A stretch of 14,951 bases of DNA from JBCCZC01 sp039188505. GTDB taxonomy: Bacteria; Pseudomonadota; Gammaproteobacteria; Xanthomonadales; SZUA-38. The DNA lies in contig JBCCZC010000102.1 in the NCBI GenBank assembly GCA_039188505.1, forward strand, positions 1 through 14,951, given 5' to 3'. Positions 5,213-12,167 of this stretch are shown in pieces. Under the pieces are notes generated by a model. The model was given only the letters and a program-made list of their open reading frames with translations, was not told the DNA's origin and did not search any database. Position 1 is the first letter of the stretch, and each line of letters begins with the position of its first letter. The position numbers and the translations under genes were made by a program.

Positions 5213-8107
5213 ATGAGAAGCTCTGCGGTTCTGGCATTCGTTGCGCTACTGCTCGCGCCGATGGTCTCGCTCTGCGCGACCGACAATTTCGCCATTGCGA
5301 TCGGGGACACGGTTGCCAACGGCGTTCCGGCAGCGGGGGCGGGCAACCTCGAGAACGACGGAGACGTCGACGTCTACACGTTCGCCGCTTCCCCGGGCCA
5401 GACGATCTTCCTCGACCGGCTGAGCAATTCGATCGGCGGCACGCGCGTGCGGCTGATCGACGAGGATCTCACCGTGGTCTATGACGGCAACCTCGTGCTC
5501 AACCCGGGAACGTTGGCACTGACGCGCGGCGGCACCTATACGCTGTCGATCGGTGAGGAGGGCAACTCCAATGCCGGGACCTATTCCTTCGCGCTCGTGA
5601 ACGTTCCGACGCCCACCGTCTTCCCGATTAGCATCGGCGAGGTCGTGGCCGACGGCGCACCATCCGACGGCGCGGGCAACATCGAGACCCCCGGCTCCCT
5701 CGACATCTACACCTTCAACGCCGCGCCAGGCCAGAAGATCTTCTTCGACCGCCTGCAGAACGGCATCGGCGGCGTGCGCGTCGTCCTCACCGACGAGGAT
5801 GACACCGAGGTCTTCAACGGCAACTTCGTCCTCGACCCGGGCACCCTCGAGCTGACCCGCGGGGGCACTTATACACTCACGATCGGCGACGATGGCCGCG
5901 ACAACGTCGGCACCTACTCCTTTGCTCTGGTCGACATTCCCGCGTCCGACATGTTCGCGATCGCCATCGGCGACACCGTGTCCGAGGGCATTCCGGGGGC
6001 CGGCGCCGGCAACATCGAGACGCCGGGCTCGAGCGACGTCTACAGCTTCACGGCGTCTCCCGGGCAGACGATCTTCTTCGATCGCCTCGAGAACAACATC
6101 GGCGGCGTGCGGGTGGTGCTGACCGACGAGGACCAGACGGAGGTCTTCAACGGCAACTTCGTCCTTGACCCGGGAACGCTCGTGCTGACTCGGGGCGGCA
6201 CCTACACGATCGACATCGGCGACGACGGCCGCGACAACGTCGGCACCTACGGCTTTCAGCTCGTCGCGGTCCCCGCCCCGGACAGCTTCGCGATCAGCAT
6301 CGGGCAAGCGGTGTCGGACGGCGTGCCCGGGAACGGCGCCGGCAACATCGAGGCGGCTGGCTCCGGCGACGTCTATACGTTCACGGCAGCCCCGGGCCAG
6401 GTCATCTTCTTCGATCGGACCGAGAACGGCATCGGCGGCGTGCGGGTCCTGTTGACCGACGAGGACCAGACGGAGATCTTCAGCGGCAATCTCATCCTCG
6501 ATCCCGGCCGACTCGAACTCACCCGCGGCGGCACCTACACGCTGGCCGTCGGCGATACGGGCCGCGACAACACGGGCACCTACGCCTTCACCCTGGTCGA
6601 CATCCCTGCCCCGGACGTGTTCTCGATCGCCCTGGGCGATACGGTCGCCGACGGCTTCCCCGGGCCAGGCGCCGGCAATATCGAGACCGCGGGCGCATCG
6701 GACATCTATAGGTTCGAGGCAGCGGCAGGGACGCAGCTGCGCATCGAGCGTATCGAGAACAACATCGGTGGCGTCGAGTTCGTGCTGATGACCCCAGGCG
6801 ACGCGGAGCTCTTCCGTGGCAACCTGATCGTCTCGCCGGGCGACTTCGATCTTCCCGAGACCGGCACCTACATGATCAACGTCGGCAGCGACGGCCGGGA
6901 CAACACCGGGACCTACAGCTTCTCCCTCGGCGCCCCGGCGCTCGTCGGCACCGTACCGAACCCGAACGACCTCGAGCCCGGCGATCGCCTCGGCCAGGCG
7001 GTCGTCGCCGACGGCAACCTGCTCGTCCTCGGCGCTCCGGCGGGGACGGACGGCGGGGTCGTTTACGTCTTTCGCTTCGAGGGATCGACGCCCGTTTTCG
7101 AGGAAGCCATCCCCATTCCCGACGGCTTCACGGCCGAGAACTTCGGCGCCTCGCTCGCGCTCGAGGGCGGCGTACTCGTCATCGGCGCACCGCTCTCGGA
7201 AGGTGGCGCCAAGCGTCTTGCGAAAGGAGGCGGTAACGTGATGCAGGCCGCGCTGTTCTCCCGGACCACCGATTGCCTCACCGGGCCCCTCGCCTGCTGG
7301 AAGCTCACCTCACCCATTGCCCCGACCGCGCAGCAGGAGGACGACGGTTTCGGCGCCTCCGTGGCGCTGTCCGGGGAGACGGTGATCATCGGCGCCCCGC
7401 AGGACGACGAGGACGAGGCCTCCGGCCAGGGTTCCGGCGCCGCCTACGTCTTCGCGTTCGATGGCGACGCATTCGTGCAGACGGCGAAGCCCAAGCCCTA
7501 TCTCGGCCAGGCCGGCGCGGGCTTCGGCGCCGCGACCGCCGCCGGCGGCGACCAGGTTGCCATCGGCGCACCCGGAGCCGCGATCGGTGCCGTCCTCGGC
7601 GGGGCCGTCGCGCTCTACGACCAGATCACCGGCAACCTGGGTCCCGCCCTGTCGGTGGCAGCCCCGAGCGGCGAGGCCGGCGCGGCCTTCGGCACCGCGA
7701 TCGCGATCGCGGGCGACAGCATGCTGGTGGGCGCGCCCGGGGACAGCAGCGGCGCCGGGAGCGCCGTACTCTTCAACGTCGGCGGTGACAGCTTCGTCCA
7801 GCGCCAGCTGCTCACGCCGGCCGACGGCGGTCCGACCGGCGCCTTCGGGCAGGCCGTCGCGCTGTCCGGTGACCGGCTGCTGATCGGGGCGCCCGAGGGC
7901 GACGGCGCCGCCTTCCGCTTCGAGCTCACGGGATCGACCTTCGAACAGGTGGAGCGGGTCGACGGCGCAAGCGACAGTGGCTTTGGCTCTGCGGTCGCCA
8001 TCACCGGCAGCCGGGTGGCCATCGGCTCGCCCGGCGCCACCAACGACACCGGGTCGGCCACGTTCCAGCTTCTCGACGACGTCGTCTTCAGCAGCGGCTT
8101 CGAGTAG
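5213..8107 (+). CDS. Exported repeat protein: five 111-aa beta repeats, seven-bladed FG-GAP propeller, GFE tail
   Basis: This 964-residue secreted or surface protein starts with a signal peptide (1-22, likely cleaved after 'SLCA'). Residues 24-578 are five repeats of exactly 111 residues. Each carries 'IGDTV.DG.P..GAGNIE', 'D.Y.F.A.PGQ', 'NIGGVRV', 'TRGGTYT' and 'GRDN.GTYSF' and looks like a pre-peptidase C-terminal (PPC)-type beta sandwich. Residues 590-955 hold seven FG-GAP motifs of the form 'GFGxxVALxGxxxxIGAP' (near 591, 642, 711, 769, 824, 876 and 922), as expected for a complete integrin-alpha-like seven-bladed propeller. Blade 2 has a long loop (661-709) with two cysteines, C688 and C695, likely a disulfide. 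The C-terminus 'DDVVFSSGFE' resembles short tails I recall on many exported Lysobacterales proteins. No catalytic motif is seen, so binding, adhesion or a structural surface role is inferred. The start is fixed by GGAGGG 6 nt upstream. It converges on the S33 hydrolase gene. Confidence 0.9.
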   Translation: MRSSAVLAFVALLLAPMVSLCATDNFAIAIGDTVANGVPAAGAGNLENDGDVDVYTFAASPGQTIFLDRLSNSIGGTRVRLIDEDLTVVYDGNLVLNPGTLALTRGGTYTLSIGEEGNSNAGTYSFALVNVPTPTVFPISIGEVVADGAPSDGAGNIETPGSLDIYTFNAAPGQKIFFDRLQNGIGGVRVVLTDEDDTEVFNGNFVLDPGTLELTRGGTYTLTIGDDGRDNVGTYSFALVDIPASDMFAIAIGDTVSEGIPGAGAGNIETPGSSDVYSFTASPGQTIFFDRLENNIGGVRVVLTDEDQTEVFNGNFVLDPGTLVLTRGGTYTIDIGDDGRDNVGTYGFQLVAVPAPDSFAISIGQAVSDGVPGNGAGNIEAAGSGDVYTFTAAPGQVIFFDRTENGIGGVRVLLTDEDQTEIFSGNLILDPGRLELTRGGTYTLAVGDTGRDNTGTYAFTLVDIPAPDVFSIALGDTVADGFPGPGAGNIETAGASDIYRFEAAAGTQLRIERIENNIGGVEFVLMTPGDAELFRGNLIVSPGDFDLPETGTYMINVGSDGRDNTGTYSFSLGAPALVGTVPNPNDLEPGDRLGQAVVADGNLLVLGAPAGTDGGVVYVFRFEGSTPVFEEAIPIPDGFTAENFGASLALEGGVLVIGAPLSEGGAKRLAKGGGNVMQAALFSRTTDCLTGPLACWKLTSPIAPTAQQEDDGFGASVALSGETVIIGAPQDDEDEASGQGSGAAYVFAFDGDAFVQTAKPKPYLGQAGAGFGAATAAGGDQVAIGAPGAAIGAVLGGAVALYDQITGNLGPALSVAAPSGEAGAAFGTAIAIAGDSMLVGAPGDSSGAGSAVLFNVGGDSFVQRQLLTPADGGPTGAFGQAVALSGDRLLIGAPEGDGAAFRFELTGSTFEQVERVDGASDSGFGSAVAITGSRVAIGSPGATNDTGSATFQLLDDVVFSSGFE
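5282..6946 (+). repeat. Five tandem 333-bp coding repeats
   Basis: The units are 5282-5614, 5615-5947, 5948-6280, 6281-6613 and 6614-6946. The anchoring Phe falls at residues 26, 137, 248, 359 and 470, so all four steps are exactly 111 codons with no insertion or deletion. Units 2-4 are the most alike in protein sequence, with 'TDEDQTE' shared by 3 and 4 and 'FNGNFVLDPGTL' by 2 and 3. Unit 1 is somewhat diverged. Unit 5 is the most diverged and lacks the 'LTRGG' strand. This pattern suggests internal duplication, with the ends acting as caps. Confidence 0.92.
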
Positions 8108-8134
8108 GCGGCGCGGGCCTGCCCGTGCTGCCGC
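8108..8134. terminator. GC-rich hairpin between convergent genes
   Basis: Directly after the TAG of the repeat-propeller gene, GCGGC (8108-8112) can pair with GCCGC (8130-8134), and inside it CGGGC (8114-8118) pairs with GCCCG (8121-8125), with a small bulge. It lies in the 33-nt gap between two convergent stops and could limit read-through both ways. There is no T run, so it is not a classical intrinsic terminator. Confidence 0.4.
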
Positions 8135-8140
8135 GGGTGC

Positions 8141-9577
8141 TCACCGGAAGGTCGGCGGCGGGATCGTGATCGTCGACTCGGCGACCGAGCCGTCGCCGAA
8201 GTAGCGGACGACGGCCTGCTGCACCTCGTCGCTGACCATGAACAGGTCGTGGCCCGCGTTCTCGATCGTGATCTGGCTGCCGTTCGACAGGCCGGACAGG
8301 ATCTCCGCATGGGCTTCCGGGAAGGTCCGCCCGTCGAGCGTCCCGGTCAGGACGAGCGTCGCGATCGGGCTCTCGACCTCCTGGCGAAACGCGTCGCCGA
8401 GGTCCGGCAGACCCGGGACACCCAGCACGTGGGGCAACGGGAAGTTCATCATGTCGCCGACGACCGCCGTATCCGCCTGGGCCATCACTTCCGCCAGGCG
8501 CTCGGGGCTGATCCCCGAGGCCACATCCATGCCGAAGCTCATCGGTCGCAGGGTCATCGGCTCGCCGAACATGCGCAGCGCGAAGGGTGCGACCACCTGC
8601 ATGCCCATGGCCTCGACGCCCTGCACCAGCTGCGGCAGGCCCGCGACGTTCTGCGGATTCTTGACCATCGCGAAGGCGATCAGCGCGCGGTAGGTGGTCG
8701 CGCCGACGTTCATGGTGATCGGTTCGCTGGCCCCCTGGGGCGTGAAGGTGACGGACTCGGGCTCGCGCGCGAGCCGCTCGAGCTGCCCGTGGAGCGTCGG
8801 CAGGAAATCGGGATAGCGGTCCTTCGCCAGCGCGGCCACCCGCTCGAAGTAACGTTCGGAGAACGCCGGTCGCTTGACCGTTTGCGCGAGACCCTCGGGG
8901 CTCGCGAGCACCGCCCGATGCACCGCATCCGGCCCGAGCACGCGGAACGCATCGAGCGCAAGGTGAGTGCCGTAGCTGATGCCCCAGAGGTTCAGCTTCT
9001 CGGCACCAAGCACCCGTCGCAGGGCCTCGAGGTCCCGGGCACTTTCGCGGGTATTGAAGATGCCGATGTTGAAGCCCTCCTCCGTCCACCAGTCGAGGCA
9101 CCACCGGGCGGCGGCCTGGACGTAGGCAACCCCATTTTCGCGGGTGTCGGGCTGCGCGAGGTCATAGGCGTCCGGATAGCGGCAGGTGGGCCCTGGCGAG
9201 GACGCGCCGGTGCCGCGCTGGTCGAAGGCAATTACGTCAGCAACTTCGCGAAGCGCCATGAACAGCGGAAAGCGACCACCCCGAGCAGTGCCGATGCCCG
9301 AACCACCCGGCCCGCCGGCCAGGTAGACGATGGGATGCCCGGGCTTTGGGTTGGTCGATGGAAAGCGGACGAACGCGAGCGTCAATCGTTCGCCGTCGGG
9401 GTCGTCATGGCGGGCAGGAACCTCGAACTCGCCCCACTCGGCCTCGACGCTGCCCTGCTCGCCGCCGGCCTCGAAGGTGTAGGGCTTGATCCGCAATGAA
9501 TCGGCCAATGCCAGTGGGCAGACCAGCAGGATAGCCGGGAGGAGGAGTGCTCGTAGCAGCGGAAGGGCGATTCTCAT
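8141..9577 (-). CDS. Exported alpha/beta-hydrolase, S33 aminopeptidase type (proline iminopeptidase / TAP-like)
   Basis: This 478-residue protein has a Sec signal peptide (1-25, ending 'ALADS'), so it is periplasmic or secreted. The alpha/beta-hydrolase fold of the S33 peptidase group is clear. The oxyanion-hole motif is 'YLAGGPGGSG' (85-94), followed by 'VIAFDQRGTGAS' (115-126). The nucleophile elbow is GISYG with S201, the acid is D415 in 'LTGTLDGRTFP', and the histidine is H443 in 'NAGHDLF'. The long cap region between about 230 and 400 is typical of the tripeptidyl-aminopeptidase-like subgroup, which removes residues from peptide N-termini; some members instead hydrolyse esters. All three catalytic residues are present, so it should be active. 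The start ATG (9575-9577) has GGAG 7 nt upstream. The gene diverges from the histidine kinase operon and converges on the repeat-propeller gene. Peptide scavenging is the likely role, but the substrate is not read from sequence. Confidence 0.9.
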   Translation of the reverse strand: MRIALPLLRALLLPAILLVCPLALADSLRIKPYTFEAGGEQGSVEAEWGEFEVPARHDDPDGERLTLAFVRFPSTNPKPGHPIVYLAGGPGGSGIGTARGGRFPLFMALREVADVIAFDQRGTGASSPGPTCRYPDAYDLAQPDTRENGVAYVQAAARWCLDWWTEEGFNIGIFNTRESARDLEALRRVLGAEKLNLWGISYGTHLALDAFRVLGPDAVHRAVLASPEGLAQTVKRPAFSERYFERVAALAKDRYPDFLPTLHGQLERLAREPESVTFTPQGASEPITMNVGATTYRALIAFAMVKNPQNVAGLPQLVQGVEAMGMQVVAPFALRMFGEPMTLRPMSFGMDVASGISPERLAEVMAQADTAVVGDMMNFPLPHVLGVPGLPDLGDAFRQEVESPIATLVLTGTLDGRTFPEAHAEILSGLSNGSQITIENAGHDLFMVSDEVQQAVVRYFGDGSVAESTITIPPPTFR

Positions 9578-9653
9578 GGCGGGGCTCCGGTCTCGAGTTG
9601 ATCTTCACCCTAGCCCCGCCGGCCGGCTTCGGGAGCTGCTCGGACCGGCTTTT

Positions 9654-9687
9654 CGGTGAGCGGCTCGGCGGGACCGGTGAACGGCTC
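9654..9687 (+). promoter_or_regulatory. Direct repeat, candidate LytTR regulator binding site
   Basis: CGGTGAGCGGCTC (9654-9666) and CGGTGAACGGCTC (9675-9687) match at 12 of 13 positions and start exactly 21 bp apart, two helical turns. LytTR-type regulators are known to bind two imperfect direct repeats of about 9 bp separated by about 12-13 bp, the same phasing. The repeat lies about 45-78 bp upstream of the predicted transcription start of the operon that encodes a LytTR regulator. The match to the published LytTR consensus is only partial. Confidence 0.45.
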
Positions 9688-9716
9688 ATCGGCCCCCGCC
9701 TTGCGTTCCGACCCGC

Positions 9717-9725
9717 TGGCATAAT
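9717..9725 (+). promoter_or_regulatory. Extended -10 promoter of the histidine kinase operon
   Basis: TGGCATAAT contains a TGn extension (9717-9719) joined to CATAAT (9720-9725). No good -35 hexamer lies 16-18 nt upstream. Transcription would start near 9732, only about 3 nt before the ATG at 9735, so the mRNA would be leaderless or nearly so. No Shine-Dalgarno sequence is present, which fits. Confidence 0.6.
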
Positions 9726-9734
9726 CCGGTCATC

Positions 9735-11432
9735 ATGCGACGCAAACTCCAGACAATGGGCGTGGCTGTCGGTCTTCTGGTCCTGCTGGCCTCGGGTTGC
9801 ACCCGCGAGCCCCTGGCCGGCATCGGCGAGGTGCGCGTGCAGCTGGGCGACGACCCGGCCTGGGCGCGACCGGCGCACGATGCCGCCACCTGGGAGCGGG
9901 TGCGCTGGTCGGAGGTCGGGCCCCGCCAGGCCTGGTGGCTGCGAACCGAGGTAACGGTGCCGCAGTCGCTCCTGGATACGGGCCAGCCGCTGGGTCTCTA
10001 CCTGTTCGCAATGGCCTCGGCGGAAGTCTACTGGGACGGTGAACTGCTGGGCCGCAACGGACAGCCCGCCGCCCTCGCGGAAGAGGAGGTGCCGGGCACG
10101 ATCGCCGCGGTGATCCCCCTCCCCACCGGCCTCGACGATGCGCCTCACGTCCTGGCCATTCGGTGGTCTTCCCACAGCGCAGGTGCCCGGGTTCGCACGC
10201 CGGTCGATGCGCTTTTCATCGGCGCCTATGGCTCTCCGCTGCGCTTCTCGCGGGACCTCTATCTGCCCTCGCTCGTGGTCGGCGGCGCCCTCGTGCTGGC
10301 CGGGGCCCTCCTTGTGGGGCTCGCCATTCGCGGTCGCGACGCGGCGACCGCCTGGCTCGCGGTGGCCGTCCTCGGCGCCCTCGCGCAGCTGTGCTTCGAA
10401 ACGTCCCGGGCGTTCCTCAGCTATCCCTATCCGCTCCATTCCCTGCGCCTCGCCTCGATCGGCGCCGCGGCAGGGATCACCGGTCTGAGCCTGCTCGGCT
10501 TCGCATTCGCTCGCTTCGGCGGGGGGCGCCGCAGCTGGCCCTGGCTGGCGGTCCATGGCGCTATCGTGTTCGGCACCCTCGCGCTGCTGCGACTGGGCGA
10601 CGAGAACGCTTTTCTCAGCTACGCCCTTGCCGCCGTCGGGGGTTGCCTCGTCACGGGCATGGCCTGGCGGCGCGGCGAACCCGCCGCGGGACCCGCGCTG
10701 ACCGCCTTCCTGGCCTTTGGGCTGCTGCTCTACCTCACCGAGGGCGGCTTCCTCGACCTGGCCTTCTATTTCGGTCTGACGGCATTTCTCCTCTTCTTTC
10801 TCGTCGAGCACGTTCGGGCTTTTTTCCGCTCGCGCTCCGAGCGCGAGCGCGCCGAACTCAAAGCCGCGCGCCTCGAACTAGAACTCGCCAAGCGCCACCT
10901 CCAGCCGCACTTCCTCCTCAATACGTTGGCGACCCTGGGCGAGCTCATCGAGACCGATCCGCCCCTGGCCGCGCGCCTGATCGATCTGCTCGGCGAGGAG
11001 TTCCGCGTCCTCAACGCCCTGAGCCAGAACCGTACGGTCAGCCTGGAGGAAGAACTCGCCCTTTGCCACGCCCACCTCGCCGTGATGAGTCTGCGCTTCG
11101 AGACGCCGCTCACGCTGGACGTCGAGGGAGACACGGATCGGCGAACCATCGCCGTTCCGCCGGTCGTGCTCCACACGCTCATCGAGAACGCGCTTACGCA
11201 CAATCGCTTCGGACCCGGCGGTGCTCACTTCATGGTCAGCATCACCACGGGGGTTGACGGCCATGAGATCGTACTCGCGGCGCCACGCGGCGAAGCCACG
11301 GTTCGAACGGGATCCGGGTTGGGCGGCGAGTATATCCGGGCGCGACTCGAGGAGGCCTTCGGCAGTCGAGCCCGCATGAGTGAAGAAGCCACGGCGGCGG
11401 CGTGGATCACCCGGCTGGCGCTTCCCCGATGA
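9735..11432 (+). CDS. LytS-type sensor histidine kinase, 7TM, possible lipoprotein signal
   Basis: This 565-residue membrane sensor kinase autophosphorylates on histidine and should pass the phosphate to the overlapping LytTR regulator. The N-terminus 'LLVLLASGC' resembles a lipobox (C22). Residues 23-175 form an extracytoplasmic beta-rich domain, with 'WWLRTEVTVP' and 'YWDGELLGRNG' like the jelly-roll sensor of 7TMR-DISM proteins. About seven hydrophobic helices follow (178-360), then a charged coiled coil (364-388). The His_kinase box of the LytS group is 'LQPHFLLNTL', with H392 as the phosphosite. The N box is 'LIENALTHN' (E484, N485). The C-terminal glycine motif is 'GSGLGG' (526-531), but the preceding DxGxG-type G1 box is replaced by 'AAPRGE' (515-520), which is unusual. 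The stop overlaps the next gene's start (ATGA). I chose ATG 9735 because the extended -10 ends 9 nt before it. Confidence 0.9.
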   Translation: MRRKLQTMGVAVGLLVLLASGCTREPLAGIGEVRVQLGDDPAWARPAHDAATWERVRWSEVGPRQAWWLRTEVTVPQSLLDTGQPLGLYLFAMASAEVYWDGELLGRNGQPAALAEEEVPGTIAAVIPLPTGLDDAPHVLAIRWSSHSAGARVRTPVDALFIGAYGSPLRFSRDLYLPSLVVGGALVLAGALLVGLAIRGRDAATAWLAVAVLGALAQLCFETSRAFLSYPYPLHSLRLASIGAAAGITGLSLLGFAFARFGGGRRSWPWLAVHGAIVFGTLALLRLGDENAFLSYALAAVGGCLVTGMAWRRGEPAAGPALTAFLAFGLLLYLTEGGFLDLAFYFGLTAFLLFFLVEHVRAFFRSRSERERAELKAARLELELAKRHLQPHFLLNTLATLGELIETDPPLAARLIDLLGEEFRVLNALSQNRTVSLEEELALCHAHLAVMSLRFETPLTLDVEGDTDRRTIAVPPVVLHTLIENALTHNRFGPGGAHFMVSITTGVDGHEIVLAAPRGEATVRTGSGLGGEYIRARLEEAFGSRARMSEEATAAAWITRLALPR

Positions 11433-12121
11433 TCATCGCCATCATCGAGGACGAACCCCTCGTTGCTCGACGGATCGAACGGCTCACAGGTGCCCTGCGT
11501 CCCGGGGCGAAGCTGCGACGCTTCGTGTCGATCACCGAAGCGAGGGAAGCCCTGGCCGCAGCGCCGGCCGACGTCGTCCTCCTCGACCTGAACCTGCGCG
11601 GCGACGACGGCTTCGGTCTGCTGGCAGAGGCCGTGGCCAGTCCCGCCGAGACCATCGTGATCTCGGCCAACGTCGATCGCGCGATCGAGGCCTTCGAGTG
11701 GGGCGTGGTCGACTTCGTTCCGAAGCCCTTCGACCAGGCCCGGCTCGGGCGCGCGCTGGACCGCCTCGAGGCCGCCGATCGCTCCCCCGCCGGCCGTCTC
11801 GTCGTGCGCCATCGCGGACAGCTCGAGCTCGTCGACGTGGCTCGGCTGATCGCGATCCACGGTGCCGGCGACTACGCGGAGCTCGAGCTCGACGACGGCT
11901 CGACCCGGCTGCACGAAAAGGGACTCGAGGCCCTCGGCCGGGTGCTGCCGGCGCGATTTCTTCGCGTCCATCGCTCGCACGTGCTCAATCTCGATGCCAT
12001 CCGCTCGATCCGGTCCCTCCCGGGCAGCCGCTACCGGGCGACGCTGGCCACCGGCGCGGAGTACCCGGTCAGCCGACGCCGCGTCCAGGCCCTCCGGGAC
12101 GCACTGGCGGGCGAAGGCTGA
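11429..12121 (+). CDS. LytTR-family response regulator
   Basis: This 230-residue cytoplasmic transcription regulator is paired with the histidine kinase before it. Residues 1-118 are a receiver domain with the acidic pocket 'IEDE' (E7, D8), phosphoacceptor D53 in 'VVLLDLNLRG', S79 as the switch residue in 'VISAN', and K99 in 'FVPKPF'. Residues 123-228 are a LytTR DNA-binding domain, recognised by 'LIAIHGAGDYAELEL', 'RFLRVHRSHVLNLDAI' and 'YPVSRRRVQAL'. The start ATG overlaps the kinase stop as ATGA, a typical sign of translational coupling. An in-frame GTG at 11402 would add nine residues before the natural 'MIIAIIEDEP' start and is not favoured. LytTR proteins usually bind paired direct repeats with a period of about 21-22 bp, and such a pair lies upstream of this operon. 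Other targets may exist beyond the window. Domain identity is firm; the regulon is unknown. Confidence 0.93.
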   Translation: MIIAIIEDEPLVARRIERLTGALRPGAKLRRFVSITEAREALAAAPADVVLLDLNLRGDDGFGLLAEAVASPAETIVISANVDRAIEAFEWGVVDFVPKPFDQARLGRALDRLEAADRSPAGRLVVRHRGQLELVDVARLIAIHGAGDYAELELDDGSTRLHEKGLEALGRVLPARFLRVHRSHVLNLDAIRSIRSLPGSRYRATLATGAEYPVSRRRVQALRDALAGEG

Positions 12122-12167
12122 CACCGGCAAACTGGGAAGGAATCGCAGCCGAAGCAGAACGAGGAAG

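Noticed and set aside
5199..5216. Five-codon mini-ORF (MEGSG) ending in ATGA at the start of the repeat-propeller gene
   Set aside because: Its codons are simply the ribosome-binding site and spacer of the real start, so the overlap is most likely accidental.
4357..5346. 329-codon open frame on the - strand
   Set aside because: It is antisense across the serine hydrolase, an intergenic gap and the start of the next gene. No recognisable features.
5246..6307. 353-codon open frame on the - strand with repeats
   Set aside because: It only mirrors the 333-bp repeats of the real gene on the other strand.
5282..6946. Regular repeats as a possible CRISPR array
   Set aside because: The units are 333 bp, fully in frame and coding, with conserved protein sequence. 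They are not short direct repeats with spacers.
8249..9499. 416-codon open frame on the + strand
   Set aside because: It is antisense to the S33 hydrolase, which has a complete catalytic triad and signal peptide. The antisense product is Arg/His/Glu-rich without motifs.
9405..10811. 468-codon open frame on the - strand
   Set aside because: It runs antisense to the histidine kinase and into the 5' part of the hydrolase gene. The composition is that of a shadow frame.
11862..12167. Upstream in-frame extension of the Ser/Thr kinase
   Set aside because: It overlaps the LytTR domain of the previous gene in another frame and gives a low-complexity Ser/Arg-rich sequence. The family's usual N-terminal helix begins right after ATG 12168.
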